In this document: piece by piece, positions 52,614 to 60,151 of the stretch
How the letters are laid out: every line of letters starts with the position of its first letter
How positions within the stretch are numbered: position 1 is the first letter of the stretch
Source of the DNA: Mangrovibacterium sp041596335
GTDB taxonomy: Bacteria > Bacteroidota > Bacteroidia > Bacteroidales > Prolixibacteraceae
Reading direction: 5' to 3'
Assembly (NCBI RefSeq): GCF_041596335.1
Contig: NZ_JBFHIT010000024.1
Coordinates: forward strand, 1-64,000
DNA: 64,000 nt
The notes under the pieces: generated by a model
The model's input: only the letters and a program-made list of their open reading frames with translations
Database searches by the model: none
Told to the model about the DNA's origin: nothing
Position numbers and translations under genes: made by a program

Positions 52614-52846
52614 AGATACTTGATAAGATTACCAGTTTATACGGCTTAACTATTGACCAGATTGTACACCCTGAAAACGGCATACCTAAAGAAGTTACTA
52701 TTGAGGATAAAGGACTACTTGAACAAGTAAAACTTATTCAGGAACTAGAAGAAAAAGACAGAAACACGGTTTTTAATATTATTGATACCATGCTTACCAA
52801 AGCCAAATTTAAAGACTTCTTTAATAAAAATATTGCTGCTCTATAA
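52614..52846 (+). pseudogene. 5'-truncated helix-turn-helix regulator
   Basis: The surviving 76 codons (ILDKITSLYGLTIDQIVHPENG, then PKEVTIEDKGLLEQVKLIQELEEKDRNTVFNIIDTMLTKAKFKDFF) match the C-terminal half of a small Bacteroidota XRE-type regulator. The end of the HTH (LDKITSLYGLTIDQIV) and the dimerisation tail are present. The first helices that should precede them are missing. Upstream in frame there is only element sequence, entered at 52613/52614 exactly at the terminal inverted repeat. A TTG-initiated fusion ORF from 52520 remains open, so a chimeric product cannot be excluded. It ends at a terminator 6 bases later. Confidence 0.65.
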
Positions 52847-52852
52847 AAGCAA

Positions 52853-52875
52853 AAAGCCCGATTGCCTCGGGCTTT
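52853..52875. terminator. Bidirectional terminator
   Basis: AAAGCCCGA-TTGCC-TCGGGCTTT, a perfect 9-base stem. T-rich sequence follows on the plus strand and TTTTTGC on the minus strand. It ends both the truncated regulator (+) and the small membrane protein gene (-). Confidence 0.85.
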
Positions 52876-52887
52876 CCTTTTCTTATT

Positions 52888-53157
52888 TTATAGTCGTCCA
52901 ATATTATCTCCTATAACAATTACTATAACTACCAATGTTACTACCCACAATAGCGATGTAATAATATTGTACTTTTTATATAACAATTGAGCTCCTTTGT
53001 CTTTCTTCGGAGCATCTTTCATTTTTATAAAAGTTATGGAATTTTCCTTAAGATTATTTGGCAACAACTTTTTTGAGTTTAACTCTCTTATCACGAAGTA
53101 CCTCACACCAAATAGAACGAGATAAACGACTAAAATAATCGGTAGTATTGTATTCAT
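52888..53157 (-). CDS. Two-helix membrane protein, possible immunity protein of the RHS tip
   Basis: This 89-residue protein has a hydrophobic helix at about 4-22 (ILPIILVVYLVLFGVRYFV), a charged loop (KMKDAPKKDKGAQLLYKKY) and a second helix at about 66-84 (SLLWVVTLVVIVIVIGDNI). I recognise no family. It begins 11 bases after the stop of the RHS tip on the same strand. That is the position where cognate immunity genes stand next to RHS C-terminal toxins. The immunity role is inferred from position only. Confidence 0.6.
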   Translation of the reverse strand: MNTILPIILVVYLVLFGVRYFVIRELNSKKLLPNNLKENSITFIKMKDAPKKDKGAQLLYKKYNIITSLLWVVTLVVIVIVIGDNIGRL

Positions 53158-53168
53158 TTTTTCTTGTT

Positions 53169-54487
53169 TTAATATTTAGGTCCATGCCAAATTCCAACCC
53201 CAGTCACTTGCCTATGCACTCTATCCAACCTATCAAAAGATTCAAATGCAGAATACATATCAACACCAAATTTAAAGTCAACACCAAAGCCAATTGGCAT
53301 TTGATACCCAAAACTAATAGGAGTAATCATAGGTGCTGCCCCTGTTGACAAATCAAAGTTTGCTATCGTGCCGTTAGCACTCCACTGTGAGTTATATCCA
53401 TTGTGCTCCATTTTAACACCGCCATTTAACATTGCATGTCCAAACGAACCCTCTATTGTTGCTTTTCTATATGGTATATACTGAAAACCCTTTTCGGTCA
53501 ATCGGAATGTCATATAATCCATGGTAGCAGAGGCTTTTCCTTTAACACCAAAACCTCCAAGATTAAAACTGCTTTCGTAACCAACTCCAAATTTGATATT
53601 CAGCTCAATTAAAAGTTCATCACCTCCACGGCTACCTCCTTGCGATTTGGCAACATAAGGCGTAAAATTATATAATCGGCACTGTCCATTTTGGATTGCG
53701 ACGTAATAATCACTTCCACTGGCTGTTTGAAAATTCATCCATCCCTCAAGACCCATTGACTCAACCTTAAGCATGTAAGCCGCCAATTGTTCTATTGTGT
53801 TCGCCCTCTCCGGGCTTGACTGACTATTGATGTTACTATTACCCGATGAAAATTGCCCAACCCAGGTCTGGTAGTTTGCAAAAGCAGCAGCAGCTTCAGC
53901 ACCACCATAATAGTATTCCCATGCCATGTCGTATTCGTCTAAATTGGTATAACCACTTCCATAAGCTCCAAGTTTTGGAGGTCTACTACCGCCACCACCA
54001 CCAGATCCCAGACCCGTGGAGGTAAACAAGCCTGTTGAACCTACGAGCACCCCATAATTATACACTTGGTAACCAGTGGGGTCGGTGTATTTCAGCGGGT
54101 TGTTCAGGCAATAGCTATAGCGGTTGTAGTTCTGGAAGTTCTCGGGTGCCTGCAACACCGGATCAGCACTCAGGAAACGCCCGACCATGGGATCGTACAT
54201 GCGGCCGTTCATATTAATGATCCCAAACTGATCGAGATGTTCGTGCCCGGTATAGCCACGGTCGAATTTTGCAGAGGGTAAACTGTTGTAGGTCCAGTTA
54301 GCGGCATTACGCTGCCGACCCCAGGCATCAAAGCCCAGTTCCTGAACCGTACTCCCTGCTGAGTTGGTAATAAAATCACAGAACCCAAATTGTCCGAGTG
54401 GATGTAATACATAGCGCCGTTGCCGTTTGTTTTTTCGTAAACCGAGGTCAAACCTGCCGGTGTGCCCCTGCTCTTCCGGATTTGCAA
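53169..54487 (-). pseudogene. RHS-repeat-associated core C-terminal tip, truncated and frameshifted
   Basis: From 54487 downward one frame reads GTPAGLTSVYEKTNGNG, then YYIHSDNLGS. Near 54376-54392 the match moves to a second frame: DFITNSAGSTVQELGFDAWG, RQRNAANWTYNSLPSAKFDR, then GYTGHEHLDQFGIINMNGRM and YDPMVGRFLSADPVL. Together these are the RHS core, broken by a frameshift. After PTGY a Gly-rich linker (GSGGGGGSRPP) leads into about 300 residues of non-core sequence, an unrecognised C-terminal domain rich in Gly and aromatic residues. The long upstream part of the RHS gene is missing: sequence stops at 54488 beside the end of the TonB-C-like gene. Confidence 0.8.
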
Positions 54488-54488
54488 C
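54465..54488. repeat. Copy of the element-end sequence at the RHS break
   Basis: CTGCTCTTCCGGATTTGC here resembles the terminal inverted repeat at 52233-52250 (CCGCTCTTCCGGATATGC). It stands exactly where the RHS homology starts, suggesting that the truncation point coincides with an element end. Confidence 0.5.
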
Positions 54489-54526
54489 TATTTTGGTCGA
54501 TTTCGAAGAGCCATGGGCACAGAAAA

Positions 54527-55264
54527 TTACTCACAATCAACTATGCTTATTATATCTGGATCAGGTTGATTTACAAAATAAGTCTTAACAAATTTAAGAT
54601 TTTGACAGGCACTCTCATTGTCACCGAGGACTGAACTCAACATTATTAGTCGTGAATAATAATCAGTGTTCAGAGGTTCTCTCCTCAACAATTCGACCAT
54701 TATTTCATATGCCTCCGGATATCTTTCCTTTGACATCAACTTGTCATATTTATTCAAAACAACCTCTGATTTTTGGTAATTAGTGGCCGTTGCGAGTTGG
54801 CTCTCAATAAAAACAGTAACTACAACCTCATCTTGTATCTGAAGCTTAAAGTTTGAACTATCAATATTATACTCACCTCCTTTCATGCAGAATACTACGG
54901 GCACGATTACGATCTCACTTTTTTTAGTTGCCATGGAATCATCTAATGCTTTCCAGTAACCCTTTGTAGACTCAAACAGTGATAGAACATTATTATCGAT
55001 CGAGGGAGCGAGTGAGTTAAAAGAAAATACTTGCTTTACTCCTCCATCAGTATCCAAAACCATTCCAGCTAAAAGAACTCCAGTATTTTCAAATGCTTCA
55101 GGAGGGAAATATACGTTTCGAGCAATATATTCCCGAAACGAACCATATTCTTCATGGTGAAATCTATTCAAAGGAGAAACATCCTTCAAACTATGATCCT
55201 GCCCAAAGGCTTTAACATAAAACACGCAAATTAAAAAGAGTAAACAAATTTTTAACCTAGTCAT
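54527..55264 (-). CDS. Secreted protein with TonB C-terminal-like domain
   Basis: This 245-residue exported protein (signal peptide MTRLKICLLFLICVFYVKAFGQ) carries a TonB-C-like fold at about 45-135. FREYIARNVYFPPEAFENTGVLLAGMVLDTDGGVKQVFSFNSL is the typical YP..A...I.G.V.V...G pattern of that domain. The rest (about 165-245) is helical, TPR-like (YDKLMSKERYPEAYEIMVELLRREPLNTDYYSRLIMLSSVLGD). It lacks the membrane anchor and proline-rich region of a real TonB. The role in the envelope is unknown. Its 3' end abuts the truncated RHS sequence. Confidence 0.7.
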   Translation of the reverse strand: MTRLKICLLFLICVFYVKAFGQDHSLKDVSPLNRFHHEEYGSFREYIARNVYFPPEAFENTGVLLAGMVLDTDGGVKQVFSFNSLAPSIDNNVLSLFESTKGYWKALDDSMATKKSEIVIVPVVFCMKGGEYNIDSSNFKLQIQDEVVVTVFIESQLATATNYQKSEVVLNKYDKLMSKERYPEAYEIMVELLRREPLNTDYYSRLIMLSSVLGDNESACQNLKFVKTYFVNQPDPDIISIVDCE

Positions 55265-55658
55265 ATTCTAAACATATAAGTTTGATCGATAGTTATTTTT
55301 ATGCCAACTGTGCTATTTATCCCAAAAAAGTCCATCCATCAACAATAAATAATCAGATTTAACAACAGCTCTTTTCGACCACCCAATTTACGATAAATAT
55401 TCTTTAGACTGTTTTTAAATTCCTTTGTATTGATGACCTGAGACGGCTCTATTCACGACTCCGGAACATTTAGATGTTTTGAAAACGCAGGGGGTAATGG
55501 TCCCCTGTTCGACTCTCTCTGCAAGCGCAATGGTGTGTAGCGCGCCGTACTGATTGAACGGACCGAAAAACACAACTTTCTTCCGGCGAATTGTGATGTA
55601 ATTAAAACCGATGAACCGGATTTTAAACTTCATCTGTTTTAAGCAGGCAATTGCGTAA
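55265..55658. other. Gene-poor spacer with a weakly tRNA-like stretch
   Basis: About 400 bases hold no gene I would defend. An open frame at 55415-55633 (minus) has no family resemblance. Around 55434-55522 the plus strand reads in order TGACCTGAGACGG, TTTTGAAAACG, a GGGG-TAATGGT-CCCC hairpin and TGTTCGACTC. This recalls the D arm, Ser anticodon loop, long variable arm and T loop of a class II tRNA. No acceptor stem can be paired. It may be a decayed tRNA copy or chance. Confidence 0.3.
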
Positions 55659-55693
55659 TTTGATTGGCGGATACTTTCTCTTTTCTATCTTTA
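55659..55693 (+). promoter_or_regulatory. Candidate promoter of the EEP-family gene
   Basis: TTTG (55659-55662) and TATCTTTA (55686-55693) are separated by 23 bases, near the Bacteroidota consensus. It lies downstream of the TTG at 55651, supporting the later start. Confidence 0.35.
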
Positions 55694-55722
55694 CAAACGA
55701 AACACAATTAAACAATTCATCC

Positions 55723-56781
55723 TTGAAGCGCTTTTTCAGAAATATCATTCTATTTTTTAATTTCATAGTGGCTGTCACCCTGCTACTGATCTACTGGTCG
55801 GTTATTATCAGTCCCGAAAAATTCTGGGCTCCCGCGCTTCTTGGGCTGGCCTATCCGTATGTGTTTTTCACCAATGTGTTGTTTGTTCTTTATTGGCTGT
55901 TTACATCGCCCAAATGGTCGCTTATTTCGCTCATTGTTATTGGCATTGGGTTTAACCCCGTTCAGAATTACTTTCAGTTTTCAGCACGCGAAACCGATCA
56001 GTCGGGCATTGTGGTTTGCAGCTACAATGTGAAAGCGTTCAACGAGAAGGGCTACAAAAATGTGAACGAAACAGCGGCTAAAATCGTTGACCATTTAAGC
56101 CGTAAGAACCCCGATATTGTTTGCTTTCAGGAGATGAGCTACCTCGGACCAAAAGGATTCGAGGGTTTTAAAAAGCGAGTAAACCTGAAAGGATTGCCCA
56201 AATATGTTGATGCCAAGCGCTCGAATGGACCAATTACCTTCAGCAATTTTCCGATTATCAACAACGGAGAAATTCGGTTTGAAAGCACCGGTAACATGAT
56301 TGTTTTTACCGATGTGGTAACAAAAACCGATACTTTGCGCATATTCAACTGCCACCTTCAAAGCTATCGGTTTACACCGGCCGATATTAGCTCGCTCGAC
56401 TCGATATCACTGGACAAACAAACCGAAAGTTTAAAAGAGTTTCGACTATTTGGGTCGAAGCTAAAAAAAGCATTTGTTAAACGTGCGGCGCAGGCAGAAG
56501 AGCTTCGCAGGCAAATTGATCAGTCTCCCTATCCGGTAATTGTTTGCGGCGATTTTAACGATACGCCTGTCTCGTACGCCTACAGCACCGTTCGCGGCGA
56601 TCTGAAGGATGCCTTTGTTGAATCAGGCGTTGGAATCGGAAATACCTACCTGGGCAAGCTTCCTTCGTTCCGGATTGATTACATTTTACACAGTTCAACC
56701 TTTTCGGCTTACAATTTCAAAATCGATCATGTCGATTTCTCCGATCACTATCCGGTGAGTTGCACCTTATTGCGCGAGTAA
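55723..56781 (+). CDS. Membrane-anchored endonuclease/exonuclease/phosphatase family protein
   Basis: This protein of 352 residues starts at the TTG at 55723 (LKRFFRNIILFF). The TTG at 55651 would extend it by 24 residues but lies upstream of the predicted promoter. Three membrane helices span about 5-95. An EEP domain follows: VVCSYNVKAFNEKG, KNPDIVCFQEM, IFNCHLQSYRF, PVIVCGDFNDTPVSYAY and FRIDYILHSS...DHYPVSCTL, with catalytic Glu, Asp and His all present. Relatives hydrolyse phosphodiesters in nucleic acids or lipids. The Bacteroidota membrane-bound type is uncharacterised. Confidence 0.85.
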   Translation: MKRFFRNIILFFNFIVAVTLLLIYWSVIISPEKFWAPALLGLAYPYVFFTNVLFVLYWLFTSPKWSLISLIVIGIGFNPVQNYFQFSARETDQSGIVVCSYNVKAFNEKGYKNVNETAAKIVDHLSRKNPDIVCFQEMSYLGPKGFEGFKKRVNLKGLPKYVDAKRSNGPITFSNFPIINNGEIRFESTGNMIVFTDVVTKTDTLRIFNCHLQSYRFTPADISSLDSISLDKQTESLKEFRLFGSKLKKAFVKRAAQAEELRRQIDQSPYPVIVCGDFNDTPVSYAYSTVRGDLKDAFVESGVGIGNTYLGKLPSFRIDYILHSSTFSAYNFKIDHVDFSDHYPVSCTLLRE

Positions 56782-57028
56782 TACCAATTGCAGCTTAAGT
56801 TACAACTTAGCATGTGCAGCTATAATACCGGCAACACGTTTTGCTGGCTTGTTCCTTTTTGCCCGCTGCAGTTTACCACCGCCAGCCGCTTTTACAGTTT
56901 TAAATGAAAACACACTCGATGTACTACGGCTTGCCTGCGGTATCATCAAACATCTCATTTCATATCGCTTTACTTGCCTTTATTTTGTAATTTACTGGTC
57001 ATTTCCGTATCAATCCAAAATTACAGTT

Positions 57029-57979
57029 ATGTCGAAAAACGCACATAAAAAGCATTCAAAGCGCCTCGAAAAAGGGTTTCAACATATTGAGACTCAAAAA
57101 AAAGATCACCGAACCATCAGCAAAAAAAAATACACCAAGTCGCTCAAAAAACTGGAGCTGGAGCTAATCAAACTTCAGGAATGGGTGAAACTGAAAGGAA
57201 TGAGAGTGGTTGTGTTGTTTGAAGGGCGAGACGCGGCCGGCAAAGGAGGAGTAATTAAACGAATTACGGGCCCTCTAAATCCGCGTATTTGCAAAATTGC
57301 GGCTTTGGGAACCCCGACCGAACGGCAAAAATCGCAGTGGTACTTTCAACGTTACGCTGCGCATCTGCCGGCTGCGGGCGAAATTGTTTTGTTCGACCGC
57401 AGTTGGTACAACCGGGCAGGAGTTGAGCATGTGATGGGGTTCTGCACCGACGAAGAATATGTTGAATTTTTCCGCAGTTGTCCCGAATTCGAGCGGATGC
57501 TGATCCGCTCGGGAATCATTCTGATCAAATATTGGTTTTCGGTCTCAGATGAAGAGCAAGAGAACCGTTTTCAGGATCGAATAAACGACCCCACCAAACG
57601 CTGGAAACTGAGTCCGATGGATCTGGAATCGCGCGAAAAGTGGGTTGAATACTCGAAAGCCAAGGATGAAATGTTTAAGTACACCGATATCAAACAAGCA
57701 CCCTGGTATGTTGTTCCGGCAGATAACAAAAAACTGGCGCGTTTGAATTGCATCCATCATATGCTCAGCCTCATTCCGTATGAGTCTATTCCTTCAAAAC
57801 CGATTCAATTACCTCCCCGCAAGGAAACTCCGAGTTACTACGTACGCACGCCAATTTCGGATCAGACCTTTGTGCCGGACCGCTACAGCAGAAAAGCTGA
57901 AAAACTTGCAGACATGAACCTTACTGACCTAACAACACCACCTTCTGATTTTGAAAACAACGGGTCGGAGAAAAAATAA
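57029..57979 (+). CDS. ppk2: Polyphosphate kinase 2
   Basis: PPK2 moves phosphate between polyphosphate and nucleotides, in many members making GTP or ATP from polyP. I start at the ATG at 57029 (MSKNAHKKHSKRLEKG), giving 316 residues. The in-frame ATG at 56849 would add 60 residues of unrelated sequence. The P-loop GRDAAGKGG is at residues 66-74, the lid-type PLNPRICKIAALGTPTERQKSQWYFQRY follows, and Walker B lies in LFDRSWYNRAGVEHVMGF. It is a single-domain, class I-like protein. Substrate specificity (ADP or GDP) is not decided. Confidence 0.93.
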   Translation: MSKNAHKKHSKRLEKGFQHIETQKKDHRTISKKKYTKSLKKLELELIKLQEWVKLKGMRVVVLFEGRDAAGKGGVIKRITGPLNPRICKIAALGTPTERQKSQWYFQRYAAHLPAAGEIVLFDRSWYNRAGVEHVMGFCTDEEYVEFFRSCPEFERMLIRSGIILIKYWFSVSDEEQENRFQDRINDPTKRWKLSPMDLESREKWVEYSKAKDEMFKYTDIKQAPWYVVPADNKKLARLNCIHHMLSLIPYESIPSKPIQLPPRKETPSYYVRTPISDQTFVPDRYSRKAEKLADMNLTDLTTPPSDFENNGSEKK

Positions 57980-58023
57980 ACGATTGGGATCGAAAAAACC
58001 AGGAATGAGCCGATTGCAGGAGC

Positions 58024-58953
58024 TTAAAAAAGTCGTTTCCGCTTCAGCAGGAAATTCATAAGCACATCGGAAAAGCGTTGGTGGATGTCTACTTCAACCA
58101 AGTCGATTTGGTATTGGCCGCATTTCATTTTCAGATCTTCAAAATAGCTTTTTACAGCCTGGCTATAGCGTTCCTTCAGATCGCCGGGGCTTAACCGCAA
58201 TTGATGCCCGGTTTCCAAATCAACAAACCGATAAGGCCGATTCAAAAAATCGAGCTCTCGTTCCTGTTTGTGATCGGTCACATGAAAAAGCACAACCTCG
58301 TGTTTATTGTATCGTAAATGTTGCAAGGCCGAAAAAATATCATCCGAGTTACCGCTATCCAACATATCGCTAAACAAAATAACCAACGAACGTTTGTGCA
58401 CCTGTTCGGCGATTTGGTGCAACGCTCCAACGGTGTTGGTCGTTTTATTCAAATCGCCCTTACCCACCGAAAGCAATCCGGACAATTTTCCGTAAAGCAG
58501 CTCCGCGTGAACCGACGACAATCGATTTTCGGAATGAAATTCAATATGATCGGAGAAAAGCGTCAACCCAACAGCATCGCGCTGCTTGCGCATTAAATAA
58601 ATCAATGCGGCAGAACAATACACCGAAAAAGCCAACTTGTTCATCAGCTTATTTTTCCCGCTTTCAAACGGGAAAAGCATAGACGAAGAGGTGTCGATTA
58701 CCAACTGACAACGCAGGTTCGTTTCTTCTTCGTACTGTTTCACATACAGACGGTCGGAACGGGCAAACAACTTCCAGTCGATATGTTTGGTTGATTCGCC
58801 CTGATTGTATTGTCGATGTTCGGCAAACTCCACCGAGAAACCATGAAAAGGACTTCGATGCAGTCCGGTAATAAATCCCTCGACTACTTCACGGGCAATC
58901 AACTCAAGGTTATCGAATTGCTGAAACTGTTGAATGTCGAAGAGTGTGTTCAT
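58024..58953 (-). CDS. DUF58 domain protein
   Basis: This 309-residue protein has the DUF58 core (GLHRSPFHGFSVEFAEHRQYNQGESTKHIDWKLFARSDRLYVKQYEEETNLRCQLVIDTSSSM), followed by a von Willebrand A-like part with DTSSS (metal-site-like) and LVILFSDMLDS. DUF58 proteins usually stand next to MoxR-type AAA ATPases and VWA genes that help assemble enzyme complexes. None is adjacent here, so this may be a separated member. It is convergent with ppk2 and has no signal peptide. Confidence 0.88.
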   Translation of the reverse strand: MNTLFDIQQFQQFDNLELIAREVVEGFITGLHRSPFHGFSVEFAEHRQYNQGESTKHIDWKLFARSDRLYVKQYEEETNLRCQLVIDTSSSMLFPFESGKNKLMNKLAFSVYCSAALIYLMRKQRDAVGLTLFSDHIEFHSENRLSSVHAELLYGKLSGLLSVGKGDLNKTTNTVGALHQIAEQVHKRSLVILFSDMLDSGNSDDIFSALQHLRYNKHEVVLFHVTDHKQERELDFLNRPYRFVDLETGHQLRLSPGDLKERYSQAVKSYFEDLKMKCGQYQIDLVEVDIHQRFSDVLMNFLLKRKRLF

Positions 58954-59106
58954 GCATACAAAAATAGAAGAGCTTAGCGCAATAACAAGGTGAACGCCGG
59001 AAATAATTCCCCCCGGAGGATTTACCTAATGATAGAACCATCAGCGATCACCGGAAGATTGTGCCCCCTTCCGAAATCGGATTTCCCACGCCTGCATACG
59101 CACGAT

Positions 59107-59643
59107 CTATTCGTCCACAATCCGGTATTTCTTGCAAATTACACCCGACGAATAGCTGCTCAGTTCGATTAGCTTCAGTTGTCGCTCAACCAACCGGCCC
59201 GAGAAAAGCGGCACTCCTTCACCCAGCGTTACGGGCATTGTAAACAGGTAAATCTCATCGATCAGGCCTTCGTTGTACAACAGACTATTTATTTCGCCGC
59301 CACCAATCAACCAGATTCCTTTTCCATGTTCCTGCTTAATTCCCTGAACAAAAGAAGCAACATCGTCACCAATAAATTTCACAAAATCAGTGTCATGTTT
59401 CCCTTTTTGCCGGGTGAACACGTAATTTTCTTTTCCGGCATAGGGAAAATCGATTCCAAAGGAGTGGATTTTTTCATAGGTTCGGTTTCCCATCAGCGTT
59501 GTGTCAACTGATTCGAGAAAGGACGAGTAGCCGTAATCCTCGTTTTCGGCATTGCTAAACTGATCCAACCAATCGACATCACCATTCATTCGGGCGATTT
59601 TTCCGTCCAGACTTTGAGCAATATATAAGGTTACTTTTCGCAT
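59107..59643 (-). CDS. RibD C-terminal/DHFR-like reductase
   Basis: This 178-residue oxidoreductase is of the dihydrofolate reductase superfamily (RibD C-terminal type). Features are MRKVTLYIAQSLDGKIARMNGDVDWLD at the start, TTLMGNRTYEKI in the middle, and GIWLIGGGEINSLLYNEGLIDEIYLFTMPVTLGEGVPLFSG. Such proteins bind NADPH, and their substrates are mostly unknown. It is distinct from folA (5352-5846) and ribD (50012-51052). It is a single-gene unit 70 bases upstream of the thioredoxin stop, same strand. Confidence 0.88.
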   Translation of the reverse strand: MRKVTLYIAQSLDGKIARMNGDVDWLDQFSNAENEDYGYSSFLESVDTTLMGNRTYEKIHSFGIDFPYAGKENYVFTRQKGKHDTDFVKFIGDDVASFVQGIKQEHGKGIWLIGGGEINSLLYNEGLIDEIYLFTMPVTLGEGVPLFSGRLVERQLKLIELSSYSSGVICKKYRIVDE

Positions 59644-59713
59644 CGTGTATCAAATTTAAGCCAAAAAAAGGCATGAATAAATTCACACCTAATTTTATTT
59701 TTATTCGTTTGTG

Positions 59714-60031
59714 TTATAAAACGGCATCAACTTTTGCCGCTAAACTCGACTTTGGCGCCGCGCCAACATGCTTATCAACAACTTCGCCGTTTTTAATAAA
59801 CAGGATTGTTGGGATGTTGCGGATACCGAATTTCATCGCTACGTTCGGATTGCTGTCCACATCAACTTTAGTCACCAACAATTTGCCTTCGTAGTCGTGC
59901 GACAGTTCTTCAACTACCGGTGCCACCATGCGACATGGGCCACACCATTCAGCCCAGAAATCGACCAATACAGGGATTTCTGATTTCAATACAACTTCTT
60001 CAAAGTTTGCGTCATTAACTTCAATTGCCAT
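59714..60031 (-). CDS. trxA: Thioredoxin
   Basis: This cytosolic dithiol reductant of 105 residues has active site WCGPC (Cys30, Cys33) in VDFWAEWCGPCRMVAPVVEEL. The cis-proline region IRNIPTILFIKNGEVVDKHVGA follows. Length and sequence are standard. It lies 120 bases downstream of dnaE on the same strand. That spacer (60032-60151) holds no further gene. Confidence 0.97.
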   Translation of the reverse strand: MAIEVNDANFEEVVLKSEIPVLVDFWAEWCGPCRMVAPVVEELSHDYEGKLLVTKVDVDSNPNVAMKFGIRNIPTILFIKNGEVVDKHVGAAPKSSLAAKVDAVL

Positions 60032-60151
60032 AATAGAATATTTTTATAGTTTGAATTTCAATTTTTAACCTCTAAACACTAGCTCCGCTATCGATTTCAA
60101 CTTAGCGAAAGTCGAAATTAGAGCTTTTCGCCCGGGCCTGTCCCTCCAAAA

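Noticed and set aside
52520..52846. 108-codon ORF taken as an intact small gene
   Set aside because: Its first third is element sequence (palindromes 3 and 4). Only the part after 52614 matches a regulator. Recorded as a truncated gene.
55415..55633. Minus-strand open frame of 72 codons in the spacer
   Set aside because: No start context, no domain, and it covers the tRNA-like stretch. It is better explained as chance.
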